From Prochlorococcus sp. AG-402-K16 (GTDB lineage Bacteria > Cyanobacteriota > Cyanobacteriia > PCC-6307 > Cyanobiaceae), in the NCBI GenBank assembly GCA_003216795.1, contig QCIH01000002.1, forward strand, positions 97,104 to 161,103: a stretch of DNA of 64,000 nucleotides, given 5' to 3'. The notes under the pieces are model-generated. The model saw only the letters and a list, made by a program, of their open reading frames with translations, was not told where the DNA came from and did no database searches. Below, piece by piece: positions 8,777 to 17,813 of the stretch. Numbering within the stretch: the first letter of the stretch is position 1; every line of letters begins with the position of its first letter. A program made the position numbers and the translations under genes.

Positions 8777-9952
8777 ATGGAATTACAACAAAAAGCTAAA
8801 ACAGATACTAATGGACTAATACCGCCTTATGGAGGGGAACTAAAAAATTTAATTATCAAAGATAAAAACCTTAAAAATGAACTTATTTCTAAAGCAACTT
8901 ATGAGTTCGAATGTAGCGAGAGAAATGCATGCGATGTAGAACTTTTGATGGTTGGAGCTTTTTCTCCATTGGAAGGTTTTATGGATGAAAATAACTACAA
9001 TTCGGTCATTAAAAATAATAGAAATACAAGCGGGTTGCTTTTTGGCTTGCCTATTGTATTTGATTCAAATAATGAAAAAGTAAAAACTGGAGAGATAATA
9101 TTGCTTACCTATAAAAAACAAAAAATAGCAGTTTTAGAAGTTAGCTCTAAATGGGAGCCTGACAAATCCTTAGAAGCTGAACTTTGTTATGGTACTAATT
9201 CTTTAGATCATCCTGCTGTTAAGATGATTTTTAACGAGAGAGGTAGATTTTATATAGGAGGAAGAGTTTATGGTTTCGAACTACCAATTAGAGAATTCCC
9301 CTGCAAAACCCCTGAAGAAGTTAGATCTAAACTGCCATCAAATCATGATGTAGTTGCATTTCAATGCAGAAATCCAATTCATAGAGCACATTATGAATTA
9401 TTTACTAATGCCTTACTTTCAGATAATGTCTCCTCTAACTCAGTTGTTTTAGTTCATCCAACTTGTGGCCCAACTCAACAAGATGATATTCCTGGAAAAG
9501 TTAGATATTTGACCTACAAAGAATTAGAAGCGGAAATATCTGATGAAAGAATAAAATGGGCTTTTTTACCTTATTCAATGCATATGGCAGGGCCAAGAGA
9601 AGCCCTTCAACATATGATAATAAGAAGAAATTATGGCTGTACCCATTTTATTATTGGTAGAGATATGGCTGGTTGTAAGTCCTCGTCAACTGGTGAAGAT
9701 TTTTATGGTCCATATGATGCCCAAAATTTTGCGAATAAGTGTGCAGATGAATTGATGATGCAAACTGTTCCTTCAAAAAATTTAGTTTATACGAAGGAAA
9801 AAGGATATATAACAGCTGAAGAAGCTAAAGAATTTAATTATGAGATTATGAAACTTAGTGGTACTGAATTTAGAAAGAAATTGAGGAATGGCGAAGCAAT
9901 TCCTGAATGGTTTGCATTCAAAAGTGTAGTAGATGTTCTAAGACGCTCTTAA
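8777..9952 (+). CDS. sat: ATP sulfurylase (sulfate adenylyltransferase)
   Basis: Forms adenosine 5'-phosphosulfate from ATP and sulfate, the first step of sulfate assimilation. The nucleotide-binding QXRN motif is seen as QCRN at residues 196-199, followed by the HXXH motif with His202 and His205. The GRDMAGCKSS segment and the central GPREALQHMIIRRNYGC segment are family hallmarks. At 391 residues it is the monofunctional homo-oligomeric type, with no C-terminal APS-kinase domain. The ATG at 8777 directly follows the psbO terminator. ftsH follows after 46 bases with no terminator seen. Confidence 0.97.
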   Translation: MELQQKAKTDTNGLIPPYGGELKNLIIKDKNLKNELISKATYEFECSERNACDVELLMVGAFSPLEGFMDENNYNSVIKNNRNTSGLLFGLPIVFDSNNEKVKTGEIILLTYKKQKIAVLEVSSKWEPDKSLEAELCYGTNSLDHPAVKMIFNERGRFYIGGRVYGFELPIREFPCKTPEEVRSKLPSNHDVVAFQCRNPIHRAHYELFTNALLSDNVSSNSVVLVHPTCGPTQQDDIPGKVRYLTYKELEAEISDERIKWAFLPYSMHMAGPREALQHMIIRRNYGCTHFIIGRDMAGCKSSSTGEDFYGPYDAQNFANKCADELMMQTVPSKNLVYTKEKGYITAEEAKEFNYEIMKLSGTEFRKKLRNGEAIPEWFAFKSVVDVLRRS

Positions 9953-9998
9953 TAATGTTTTATTATTAGTATTATAGATTTATTAAAGATTTTTTATC

Positions 9999-11852
9999 GT
10001 GAACAAACGTTGGAGAAACGTCGGACTTTATGTCCTAGCCGTTATTACTGTAATTTTCATTAGTACCTCAGTTTTTGATAAACCTAGTACTGAAAGTTCT
10101 ACAAAGACCTTGAGATATAGTGATTTTATAGAGGCAGTACAAGATAAAGAAATCAGTAGAGTCCTAATATCTCCAGATAATGCAACAGCTCAAGTTGTTG
10201 AAAATGATGGGAGCAGGTCTGAGGTCAATTTAGCCCCTGACAAAGATTTATTAAAAATACTGACTGAGAATAATGTAGATATAGCTGTAACTCCTACAAA
10301 ATTAGCTAATCCATGGCAACAAGCTTTAAGTAGCTTAATTTTTCCAGTGCTTTTGATCGGAGGCCTATTTTTTCTTTTCAGAAGATCCCAAAGTGGTAAT
10401 GCTGGAGGTGGTAACCCTGCCATGAGTTTTGGCAAAAGCAAAGCTAGACTGCAAATGGAACCATCTACACAAGTAACCTTTTCAGATGTTGCTGGTGTTG
10501 AAGGTGCAAAATTAGAACTTACAGAAGTTGTAGATTTTCTTAAGAGCCCTGATAGATTTACCGCAGTAGGAGCAAAAATTCCAAAAGGAGTTCTTCTTGT
10601 TGGCCCTCCTGGGACAGGAAAAACATTGTTAGCAAAAGCAGTAGCTGGAGAAGCAGGTGTACCTTTTTTCTCAATATCTGGCTCAGAATTTGTAGAGATG
10701 TTTGTAGGAGTTGGAGCTAGCAGAGTTAGAGATCTTTTTGAACAAGCTAAAAAGAATGCTCCTTGTATTGTTTTTATTGACGAAATAGATGCAGTTGGAA
10801 GACAAAGGGGTGCTGGTATGGGCGGAGGAAATGATGAAAGAGAACAAACATTAAATCAACTCCTAACTGAAATGGATGGTTTTGAAGGTAACTCAGGAAT
10901 AATAATAGTTGCTGCCACCAACAGACCAGATGTCTTAGATTCAGCTTTAATGCGTCCTGGAAGATTCGATAGACAGGTAACAGTCGATAGACCAGATTAT
11001 GCTGGAAGATTGCAGATATTAAATGTTCATGCGAAAGATAAAACTCTTTCAAAAGACGTAGATTTAGATAAAGTTGCTAGAAGAACACCAGGATTTACTG
11101 GTGCAGATTTAGCTAACCTTTTAAATGAAGCAGCAATACTAGCAGCTAGAAAAGATTTAGATAAAGTAAGTAACGATGAAGTCGGTGATGCCATCGAAAG
11201 AGTTATGGCTGGCCCAGAAAAGAAAGATAGAGTAATCAGCGATAAGAAAAAAGAATTAGTTGCTTATCACGAAGCTGGTCATGCACTCGTTGGAGCATTA
11301 ATGCCTGATTATGATCCAGTAGCAAAAGTTTCAATTATTCCAAGAGGTCAAGCTGGAGGTCTAACCTTCTTTACTCCAAGTGAAGAAAGAATGGAATCTG
11401 GTCTTTACTCTCGTTCTTACCTTCAAAATCAAATGGCTGTAGCTCTTGGTGGAAGAGTTGCTGAAGAAATTGTTTATGGAGAAGAAGAGGTAACAACTGG
11501 AGCTTCAAATGATTTACAACAAGTTGCTAATGTAGCAAGACAAATGATCACTAAATTTGGCATGAGTGACAAAATAGGTCCTGTAGCTCTTGGTCAATCT
11601 CAAGGTGGAATGTTTCTCGGAAGAGATATGAGCTCTACAAGAGACTTCTCTGAAGACACTGCCGCAACAATTGATGTAGAGGTTTCAGAACTTGTTGATG
11701 TTGCCTACAAGAGAGCTACAAAAGTTTTATCAGATAACAGAACTGTTCTAGACGAAATGGCTCAAATGCTAATTGAAAGAGAAACTATAGATACTGAAGA
11801 TATCCAAGATTTGCTTAACCGCTCAGAAGTAAAAGTCGCAAACTATATTTAA
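9999..11852 (+). CDS. ftsH: ATP-dependent zinc metalloprotease FtsH
   Basis: Membrane-bound AAA+ protease; in cyanobacteria, FtsH hexamers degrade damaged D1 and other membrane proteins. The start is GTG at 9999. Two membrane helices (about residues 8-24 and 111-127) flank a short lumenal domain. The AAA module has Walker A GPPGTGKT at 202-209, Walker [12 protein letters not shown], and the second region of homology ending in RPGRFDRQV. The zinc site HEAGH is at 424-428. Length of 617 is normal. The N-terminal sequence [11 protein letters not shown] resembles the FtsH3 type of Synechocystis, as I recall it; other paralogues would be elsewhere in the genome. The position between psbO and psbA fits a PSII-repair role but proves nothing. 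Confidence 0.96.
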   Translation: MNKRWRNVGLYVLAVITVIFISTSVFDKPSTESSTKTLRYSDFIEAVQDKEISRVLISPDNATAQVVENDGSRSEVNLAPDKDLLKILTENNVDIAVTPTKLANPWQQALSSLIFPVLLIGGLFFLFRRSQSGNAGGGNPAMSFGKSKARLQMEPSTQVTFSDVAGVEGAKLELTEVVDFLKSPDRFTAVGAKIPKGVLLVGPPGTGKTLLAKAVAGEAGVPFFSISGSEFVEMFVGVGASRVRDLFEQAKKNAPCIVFIDEIDAVGRQRGAGMGGGNDEREQTLNQLLTEMDGFEGNSGIIIVAATNRPDVLDSALMRPGRFDRQVTVDRPDYAGRLQILNVHAKDKTLSKDVDLDKVARRTPGFTGADLANLLNEAAILAARKDLDKVSNDEVGDAIERVMAGPEKKDRVISDKKKELVAYHEAGHALVGALMPDYDPVAKVSIIPRGQAGGLTFFTPSEERMESGLYSRSYLQNQMAVALGGRVAEEIVYGEEEVTTGASNDLQQVANVARQMITKFGMSDKIGPVALGQSQGGMFLGRDMSSTRDFSEDTAATIDVEVSELVDVAYKRATKVLSDNRTVLDEMAQMLIERETIDTEDIQDLLNRSEVKVANYI

Positions 11853-11873
11853 TCGCGAAAGTTTAAATTTTTA

Positions 11874-12501
11874 ATGAATAATAAAGAAGATTCTTTTTCG
11901 GAGTTCCTGAAAACCGAGTCTTTTTTTTTTACTTATAAAACCTGAAGATAATATTTACTCAAATACCTCTATAAGAAATTCATTTTTTGAAGAATTAGAG
12001 TACTTAGTAAAATTAGGATTAAAGAATATTGAAATAAGTTGGTCTAACAACGAAAATTGGTTCGATTTTGTATCCGATATCAAAATTAAATATCCAAGAA
12101 TTAATTTAGGCTCCGCCTCCATAGTTAATAAGCAATCAATAGAAGATTCTTTAAAAATTGGATTAAATTTTTCGATGATGAAATTTTGGGATAAAGATCT
12201 TTTCAATTATGCGCAGTCAAAAAGTTATTTATTAATTCCTGGAATTACTAATTTAAAAGATCTTAAGGAAGCGATAGATTTAAATTGCAAAATTATCAAA
12301 ATTTACCCAATAAACAGTAAAGATAGTTCGATAGATATACTCAACTATACAAATATTGATTTCATTGCTGCTGGAGGACTATCAATCAATGATTTAAAAA
12401 CTTATAAATCTTTAGGGTATAAAGCAGTCGTAATTGGAGATAAAGCTATCAAAAATAAAAAATTTGATCCAAAAATATTTGAATGGCTCAAAAATAATTA
12501 A
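11874..12501 (+). CDS. eda: KDPG/KHG aldolase-like protein, apparently frameshifted
   Basis: The main frame (about 11929 to 12501) encodes a (beta/alpha)8 class I aldolase of the 2-keto-3-deoxy-6-phosphogluconate aldolase family, which splits KDPG to pyruvate and glyceraldehyde 3-phosphate. GSASIVN, LLIPGITN, KIIKIYPIN (the Lys-containing strand that carries the Schiff base in KFFP-type sequences) and FIAAGGLS follow the family order. There is no ATG, GTG or TTG in this frame upstream of the body. In another frame, ATG 11874 encodes a fitting N-terminus (MNNKEDSFSEFLKTES) that meets the main frame at a T10 run (11921-11930). With nine Ts it would read smoothly into FFLLIKPED. As written, the two halves are out of frame by one base, so this is a pseudogene, a slippage-expressed gene, or a sequencing error. 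The product is shortish (about 200 residues). Confidence 0.7.
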
Positions 12502-12534
12502 ATCAAAGATAAATATAATTTTTCAACAAAAATA

Positions 12535-13632
12535 CTACTTATTTATTAAGTCACATTGAGCATGATTTAGAAGCAAGTGATCAGCAAGTACTAGAGCTAC
12601 CATAGCATCAACCATGGGAACTGCTCTTGGTAGAACGCATGGATCGTGCCTCCCTTTTGCTTTCATAAGTACTTCTTTACCTTCAGCATTTACTGTTTTC
12701 TGTTCTTTCCCGATGGTTGCTGTGGGTTTAAAAGCTATCTTCATCTCGATATTTTCACCATTACTTATTCCGCCCTGTATACCTCCTGAATTGTTTGATG
12801 TTGTTCTTAACTTACTAATATCATCAGACTTGATGAATGCATCATTATGTTCGCTTCCTTTTAAATAAGTTCCCGAGAAACCTGAACCTATTTCAAAGCC
12901 TTTCGTGGCAGGCAAAGACATCAAAGCCTTTGCTAAATCAGCTTCTAATTTATCAAAAACTGGCATTCCAAGACCAGAGGGAACATTCCTTACTAGACAT
13001 TCAATAACACCGCCGCAAGAGTCTCCTTGACGCTTTAATTCCTTAATTCTCTCGATCATTTCTGTTGATACCTTTTCATCTGGACATCTAACAATATTAG
13101 AATCTATTTTTTTGAGAGAAATCTTCTCTTTATTTATATCAGAATCAATGTCATGTATACGCTTTACCCAAGATAGTATTTCAGTGTTACAGAAGGTTTT
13201 TAATAATTGTTTTGCTACAGCACCAGCAGCTACTCTCCCAATTGTTTCTCTAGCAGAGGCTCTTCCACCACCAGAACTTGCCTGAATTCCATATTTCAGA
13301 TGATATGTACCATCTGCATGAGAAGGTCTAAATACTTGTTCCAAATTATCATAGTCTCCTGGTCTTTGATCCTTGTTTCTTACCAACATCGCTATTGGAG
13401 TTCCAAGTGTGAACCCTTCCTTTATCCCACTTAATATTTCAACTTTATCTTCTTCATTTCTGGGCGTTGTAATGTCACTTTGGCCAGGCCTTCGCCTATC
13501 TAATTCATTTTGTATCAGATTTATATCTACTTTTAACTTAGGGGGACATCCATCAAGGATAACTCCTACTGCACCACCATGTGATTCTCCAAAAGTACTA
13601 ACACGAAAAATTTTTCCAAAACTACTACTCAT
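12535..13632 (-). CDS. aroC: Chorismate synthase
   Basis: Converts 5-enolpyruvylshikimate 3-phosphate to chorismate using reduced FMN, the last common step of aromatic biosynthesis; chorismate feeds the menF and trpG products encoded later in this window. The family signatures [16 protein letters not shown] (about residues 14-29), [23 protein letters not shown] (as two blocks near 47-70) and [20 protein letters not shown] are clear, as is the C-terminal [19 protein letters not shown]. Length of 365 is normal. It is the first gene downstream of psbA but is separated from it by a strong terminator, so it needs its own promoter in the 13633-13690 gap. Confidence 0.97.
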   Translation of the reverse strand: MSSSFGKIFRVSTFGESHGGAVGVILDGCPPKLKVDINLIQNELDRRRPGQSDITTPRNEEDKVEILSGIKEGFTLGTPIAMLVRNKDQRPGDYDNLEQVFRPSHADGTYHLKYGIQASSGGGRASARETIGRVAAGAVAKQLLKTFCNTEILSWVKRIHDIDSDINKEKISLKKIDSNIVRCPDEKVSTEMIERIKELKRQGDSCGGVIECLVRNVPSGLGMPVFDKLEADLAKALMSLPATKGFEIGSGFSGTYLKGSEHNDAFIKSDDISKLRTTSNNSGGIQGGISNGENIEMKIAFKPTATIGKEQKTVNAEGKEVLMKAKGRHDPCVLPRAVPMVDAMVALVLADHLLLNHAQCDLINK

Positions 13633-13691
13633 AGAAATATCAAATGTTTTATCTATATATAAACATTATATGAAACCAATTGAAAATTAAA

Positions 13692-13720
13692 CAAAAAAAA
13701 GCCCCCAAAAAGGGGGCTTG
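13692..13720 (-). terminator. Rho-independent terminator of psbA
   Basis: Read on the minus strand: AAGCCCCC-TTTTT-GGGGGCTT followed by seven Ts, about 20 bases after the psbA stop. The 8-bp GC-rich stem with a 5-base loop is among the strongest in the window, matching the very high expression expected of psbA. Confidence 0.92.
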
Positions 13721-13740
13721 TAAATTTAAGAACTTTAAGC

Positions 13741-14823
13741 TTAACCGATAGCTGGAGCTGAAAGAGCTACTGTTGTAGACTCAGCTGCTGCTAGATCAAG
13801 TGGGAAGTTGTGAGCGTTACGCTCGTGCATTACTTCCATACCTAGGTTTGCTCTGTTAAGAACGTCACCCCATGTAGGAACAATCTTACCGTTTGCATCA
13901 ACAACTGACTGGTTGAAGTTGAAACCGTTAAGGTTGAATGCCATTGTGCAGATACCCATTGAAGTTAACCATACACAAACAACTGGGAATACAGCTAGGA
14001 AGAAGTGAAGACTTCTGCTGTTGTTGAATGAAGCATATTGGAAGATCAAACGACCGAAGTAGCCATGAGCTGCAACGATGTTGTATGTTTCTTCTTCTTG
14101 TCCGAACTTGTAACCATAGTTCTGAGACTCTGTCTCAGTTGTTTCTCTGATTAGAGATGAAGTAACAAGTGAACCATGCATAGCTGAGAATAAAGATCCT
14201 CCGAACATACCAGCAACACCAGCCATGTGGAATGGGTGCATAAGAATGTTGTGCTCTGCCTGGAAAACAAACATGAAGTTGAATGTTCCAGAGATACCTA
14301 GAGGCATTCCGTCAGAGAATGAACCTTGACCGAATGGGTATACAAGAAATACTGCGAAAGCTGCTGAAACTGGTGCAGAGTATGCAACACAGATCCAAGG
14401 ACGCATACCTAGACGGTATGAAAGCTCCCACTGTCTTCCCATATATGCTGAAATACCAATTAGGAAGTGGAAAATTACAAGCTGGTAAGGACCACCGTTG
14501 TATAACCACTCATCTACAGTAGCTGCTTCCCAAATTGGGTAGAAGTGTAGACCAATAGCGTTAGATGAAGGAACAACTGCACCTGAGATGATGTTGTTTC
14601 CATATAGGAATGAACCAGCAACTGGCTCTCTAATTCCGTCGATGTCTACTGGTGGTGCTGCGATGAATGCAACGATGAAGCAAGCCGCTGCTGTAAGAAG
14701 GCATGGAATCATTAAGACGCCGAACCAACCAACATAAATTCTGTTGTTAGTTGATGTTACCCACTCACAAAACTGTGGCCAACCTTTTAACAGCGAAGAA
14801 CGCTGCTGCTGAATAGTTGTCAT
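13741..14823 (-). CDS. psbA: Photosystem II D1 protein
   Basis: Reaction-centre subunit that binds P680, QB and the Mn4CaO5 cluster; five transmembrane helices in the thylakoid. The 360-residue sequence matches cyanobacterial D1 throughout ([27 protein letters not shown]-like [34 protein letters not shown]). The C-terminal 15 residues after the mature Ala are the extension removed by CtpA. Gln131 aligns with residue 130 of other D1 proteins, the position that separates Gln (D1:1-like) from Glu (high-light D1:2) forms. Codon use is markedly more selective than in neighbouring genes (GTT/GCT/TTC/AAC preference), as expected for a very highly expressed gene. It is the only psbA in this window. 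Confidence 0.99.
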   Translation of the reverse strand: MTTIQQQRSSLLKGWPQFCEWVTSTNNRIYVGWFGVLMIPCLLTAAACFIVAFIAAPPVDIDGIREPVAGSFLYGNNIISGAVVPSSNAIGLHFYPIWEAATVDEWLYNGGPYQLVIFHFLIGISAYMGRQWELSYRLGMRPWICVAYSAPVSAAFAVFLVYPFGQGSFSDGMPLGISGTFNFMFVFQAEHNILMHPFHMAGVAGMFGGSLFSAMHGSLVTSSLIRETTETESQNYGYKFGQEEETYNIVAAHGYFGRLIFQYASFNNSRSLHFFLAVFPVVCVWLTSMGICTMAFNLNGFNFNQSVVDANGKIVPTWGDVLNRANLGMEVMHERNAHNFPLDLAAAESTTVALSAPAIG

Positions 14824-14838
14824 GAGTTCGTAAAGTAT

Positions 14839-14882
14839 GTCTCTAAAGTGAGACCTGTAAATAAAACGGAAGATTATTCCGC
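14839..14882 (-). promoter_or_regulatory. Putative psbA promoter and 5'-UTR stem-loop
   Basis: On the minus strand, TAATCT (14876-14871) resembles a -10 box about 48 bases ahead of the psbA ATG and sits in the small inverted repeat CGGAA-TAATC-TTCCG. Downstream, in the expected leader, GTCTC and GAGAC (14854-14850 and 14843-14839) can form a 5-bp stem with a 6-base loop just ahead of the ribosome-binding region. No clear -35 box was found. The assignment rests on position and resemblance only. Confidence 0.4.
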
Positions 14883-15010
14883 TTCAGAAATTTTAGACCA
14901 AAATCGCTAAAAATGTGTAATTTTTTTTTCTTTAAGTAAACTTATTTTTTACTAAATCAAAAAAAAGAACCTCCATGTCTTAATATTTTCTTTGTTATTG
15001 AAGATTTAAC

Positions 15011-15139
15011 TTGGTAATAATCGAATGGCTTCTTAACGGAAAAAGATCGAAAGAGGTGGTTTCCTTAAGAGAGGCTAAGCATAGAAGACTGCAATTAGAG
15101 GCTTTTGGAGCTGTTATTTACTGGAGCGAAAGAATTTAA
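15011..15139 (+). CDS. Small ORF divergent from psbA (42 residues)
   Basis: A TTG-initiated frame encodes 42 residues with a strongly protein-like composition: a Trp-Leu-Leu-Asn-Gly start region, a charged centre (SKEVVSLREAKHRRLQLEAFG) and an aromatic end, AVIYWSERI. An in-frame TGA at 14999 blocks extension. I have an impression that short cyanobacterial proteins ending in GAVIYWSERI are conserved; I cannot name a family. The coding look contrasts with the A/T-only gaps on either side (14880-15000 and 15140-15250). It is transcribed divergently from psbA and convergent with the aspartoacylase gene. Confidence 0.6.
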   Translation: MVIIEWLLNGKRSKEVVSLREAKHRRLQLEAFGAVIYWSERI

Positions 15140-15256
15140 GGTTTTAAGGATGAAGACTTAACAAAAAAAATAAAAGCATTAAATATTAAATAAACTTATC
15201 TTTTAAATAAAAAATCCTTATTAGTTTTCATCAATTTACTGTGCTTGTTTCTTAAT

Positions 15257-16162
15257 TTAAAGGCTTTCAAACTCATAAACCCATTGATTGTTAGAACTAA
15301 TAACTTCTTTCTTCGTGTAGCTCATGGCAATGTTTTTTTCCTTATAGGCAACTTCGCCAATAAAAACAGGCCAAATCAATTCTTCTCCATTAAATTTATG
15401 TATTATTCCTTTGCTATCAAGAAATAATGGATCACCTTTTTTAATCATTTTCCAATCTTGGTTTATTCTTTCAGGATGTATTAGGCCATCAATAGATCCT
15501 TTTTCATCTCTTGGATAATCTACACTCCCTTGATGAACATGAACAACCAATTCCTTTGGGAGTTCTATAAGGTTGTTTTTTAATTTATCTATCTCTTCTC
15601 TTAAAGATCTAATGATTATTAAGAATCTATCTATGATTTTTGGATCATAAAAATTTTGTGCGACAGCTCCTATTTCAATAACTAAACCACATGGCCAAGC
15701 TTCTACAAGAAAGCCTGTTTGGGCTTTGTCTTTTTCGTGCAAATAAATAGGCAACCCAAATTTGTTCTGAAGTAATGCAGCTAAACAAAAATCTTTGAAT
15801 CTCCTCCCATACAAAACAATGCTTGTTCCCATATTTGCAGTAGTAGTATGCAAATCAATTGCAATTTGACAGGGCTTAGATCCATGAATTCCAAATTGAT
15901 CGACTAAAAAATTAGCTCTATTAATTTCATAAACACTATTGTTGTATTGATCATGATTTTTAATTTCTTTAAAAGATCTATTTAAATCTACATCTATATA
16001 TCTGTAACCTTTTTCATAGGCAACAGGATTTCCTATAATGTACTCATACTCGATACCATGATTTAAAATATTTTCCTCTCTATTAAATTTCTTAACCGCC
16101 CAAACAGGATTAATTTCATTCCCATGAGTTCCTGAAACGATAAGTATTCTTTGAACAGTCAT
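15257..16162 (-). CDS. Aspartoacylase-family zinc carboxypeptidase
   Basis: Member of the AspA/AstE zinc hydrolase family; aspartoacylase deacetylates N-acetylaspartate, but the true substrate in picocyanobacteria is not known. The zinc site is visible as GTHGNE with His13 and Glu16 and a third ligand His105 in DLHTT; the substrate-binding DLNRSF motif is near residue 60, and a catalytic Glu is likely in VIEIGAVAQ. Length of 301 fits mammalian aspartoacylase (about 313). It is divergent from the GST gene, with only 23 bases between the two starts, so promoters must overlap the coding ends. Confidence 0.85.
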   Translation of the reverse strand: MTVQRILIVSGTHGNEINPVWAVKKFNREENILNHGIEYEYIIGNPVAYEKGYRYIDVDLNRSFKEIKNHDQYNNSVYEINRANFLVDQFGIHGSKPCQIAIDLHTTTANMGTSIVLYGRRFKDFCLAALLQNKFGLPIYLHEKDKAQTGFLVEAWPCGLVIEIGAVAQNFYDPKIIDRFLIIIRSLREEIDKLKNNLIELPKELVVHVHQGSVDYPRDEKGSIDGLIHPERINQDWKMIKKGDPLFLDSKGIIHKFNGEELIWPVFIGEVAYKEKNIAMSYTKKEVISSNNQWVYEFESL

Positions 16163-16185
16163 TTTTTCATTAAAAATAAAATTTT

Positions 16186-17139
16186 ATGCAAAATAAATAC
16201 CTTACAAAAGCAACCAGAAAATTCTGGTTTTGGTTTTGGACCCAACTAATGAATGGCTTCGCACCATCAGATTTACATGGTAACTATAAAAGGCCTAAAG
16301 GTATAACAATTGATAGTGAATACGATATTAATAATGAGAATGGACAAATTTATTTATTGGTAGGGAATTCTTGTCCATGGTGTCAAAGAACTTTACTCGT
16401 CCACGCAATAAAACATTTATCTAAAAAAGTTAAAGTTATTTTTCTAAAAGCAGATCTTGAGCATAGCGAATGGATTTTCAATAGAAAGTTTAAGGGATGC
16501 ATGAGACTTTCGGACCTTTACAAAAAAGCTAATAAAAAGATTATTTTTAGAGCGACTTTACCTCTTTTAATTAGTTTTGTAAAAGATGAAGTAAATATTT
16601 TGTCTAATGAAAGTTCACAAATTATAAGATTACTCAATTCAATAAAAATTCAATCAGAAATTCAGATATTAACTATTAAGGACTGTAATCAAAAATTTTT
16701 AGATTTAATTAATAACCGCATTAATGATGGAGTATATAAATGTGGTTTCGCCAGAAACCAGTTAGCTTACGAAAATGCAAGTCAAAATCTTTTCGCAGCT
16801 ATAAATGAAGTTGAAAATTTTCTACAGAAAAACAAAGGTGACTGGATATTTGGAGAAGAGTTAACCTACGCAGATATTTACCTTTTTCCAACACTTATAA
16901 GATGGGAATTGATATATAGCAAACTTTTCAAATGTACTGAACAAGAACTATCAAATTTCAAGAAAATTATTGAATGGAGACTAAATTTTTTTAAATTATC
17001 TAATGTAAATAGGACATGCTTCGACAATGAGTGGAAAAAAGATTACTACAAAGCTTTATTCCCTTTAAACCCTAATCAACTAATCCCAGTTTTACCATCG
17101 CTAGAGAAAATAATGAGATTAGAGTCCGAAAAAATATAA
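16186..17139 (+). CDS. Xi-class glutathione S-transferase (glutathionyl-hydroquinone reductase-like)
   Basis: The N-terminal thioredoxin fold has a CPWC motif at residues 63-66 where Xi-class enzymes carry a catalytic Cys in CPWA. The C-terminal all-helical domain has the class-specific segments NDGVYKCGFARNQLAYENA, FGEELTYADIYLFPTLIRWE and FKCTEQELSNF. Xi enzymes reduce glutathionyl-hydroquinones and similar conjugates in the cytoplasm. The second Cys of CPWC gives a dithiol like glutaredoxins, which is unusual for the class. Length is 317 residues. Glutathione supply is encoded in the same window by gshB. Confidence 0.82.
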   Translation: MQNKYLTKATRKFWFWFWTQLMNGFAPSDLHGNYKRPKGITIDSEYDINNENGQIYLLVGNSCPWCQRTLLVHAIKHLSKKVKVIFLKADLEHSEWIFNRKFKGCMRLSDLYKKANKKIIFRATLPLLISFVKDEVNILSNESSQIIRLLNSIKIQSEIQILTIKDCNQKFLDLINNRINDGVYKCGFARNQLAYENASQNLFAAINEVENFLQKNKGDWIFGEELTYADIYLFPTLIRWELIYSKLFKCTEQELSNFKKIIEWRLNFFKLSNVNRTCFDNEWKKDYYKALFPLNPNQLIPVLPSLEKIMRLESEKI

Positions 17140-17257
17140 AAATCAGTTTCCAAAAAAAAATGATGTTGTAATGAACACTTATTTAGTTCATAGATAATGC
17201 AATTTCATTAGAAATTAACTATGTTATGTATGTCTACTAAAGTACGAAAAGCTTAAA

Positions 17258-17476
17258 ATGAAATCCATTGACGAACACATCCAAAAAGATCAATCGGAAA
17301 TCGAATCTGCAAAAGCAGAGGGCAATCTTCCAAAGGTCAGACATTTAACTGAAGAGCTAAAAGAACTCGAAGAATATAAGGATCATCATCCAGAAGATAA
17401 ACATGATCCTAATGCTTTGGAATTATTTTGCGACGCAAACCCAGATGAACCAGAATGTCTTGTTTATGATGATTAA
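17258..17476 (+). CDS. cp12: Calvin-cycle regulatory protein CP12 (N-terminal cysteine pair missing)
   Basis: CP12 is an intrinsically disordered linker that, when oxidised, joins GAPDH and phosphoribulokinase into an inactive complex and so shuts the Calvin cycle in the dark. The C-terminal GAPDH-binding end is classic: ELFCDANPDEPECLVYDD, with Cys58 and Cys67 for the C-terminal disulfide. The N-terminal half is a charged helix (residues 5-42) but lacks the Cys pair and the AWD-VEEL core that bind PRK in canonical CP12. Length of 72 is typical. Single-gene unit with its own terminator. Confidence 0.93.
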   Translation: MKSIDEHIQKDQSEIESAKAEGNLPKVRHLTEELKELEEYKDHHPEDKHDPNALELFCDANPDEPECLVYDD

Positions 17477-17499
17477 GTTTATTTAATTACTAGATAATG

Positions 17500-17528
17500 C
17501 AAAAAAAGGGCTCTAAAAGCCCTTTTTT
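17500..17528. terminator. Bidirectional hairpin terminator between CP12 and the 60-residue gene
   Basis: A7-GGGCT-CTAA-AAGCCC-T7: a 6-bp GC-rich stem extended by A-T pairs, with T runs in both directions. It ends CP12 (plus strand, stop at 17476) and can also end the convergent small gene whose stop is at 17545. Confidence 0.85.
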
Positions 17529-17544
17529 TAATTCTTGAATTCTT

Positions 17545-17727
17545 TTAGTAATCCATATTGAAATCTGATGGGCTACCTGTCAGAGAACATACCACCGACT
17601 CTTCATTTTTCATTTCCTTAACTTCTACAATCGGTCTTCCCATTTTCTTAAGAACCTCAATATCTTGTATGGTTTGACATCTAGCTATTATTTTTCCTTG
17701 TTTATCAAAACAACTGTAGAAATTCAT
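17545..17727 (-). CDS. Conserved-looking small protein, unknown function
   Basis: 60 residues, soluble. It begins MNFYSCFDKQGKIIARCQTIQ, a beta-strand-rich start with two Cys, followed by a helix (DIEVLKKMGRPIVEVKEMKN) and a third Cys in SVVCSLTG. The ATG at 17727 is the only start in frame, and the terminator between it and CP12 supports a transcription unit. I do not recognise the family. Confidence 0.65.
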   Translation of the reverse strand: MNFYSCFDKQGKIIARCQTIQDIEVLKKMGRPIVEVKEMKNEESVVCSLTGSPSDFNMDY

Positions 17728-17813
17728 ATTATGTTTAAAGAATTATCTTATTTATGGCTAATTTTCATTATTAAATCAAGTGTATTTATTTACAAAAAAA
17801 TTTTTAATTTAAG

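Noticed and set aside
10774..11052. Minus-strand open frame opposite ftsH
   Set aside because: Shadow frame over the AAA domain; composition (His/Leu/Phe-rich) reflects the opposite strand.
11955..12206. Minus-strand open frame opposite the aldolase-like gene
   Set aside because: The plus-strand frame matches the KDPG aldolase family; the antisense frame has no support.
13373..13690. Plus-strand open frame opposite aroC running toward the psbA terminator
   Set aside because: Shadow of aroC; no ribosome-binding site or coding signature.
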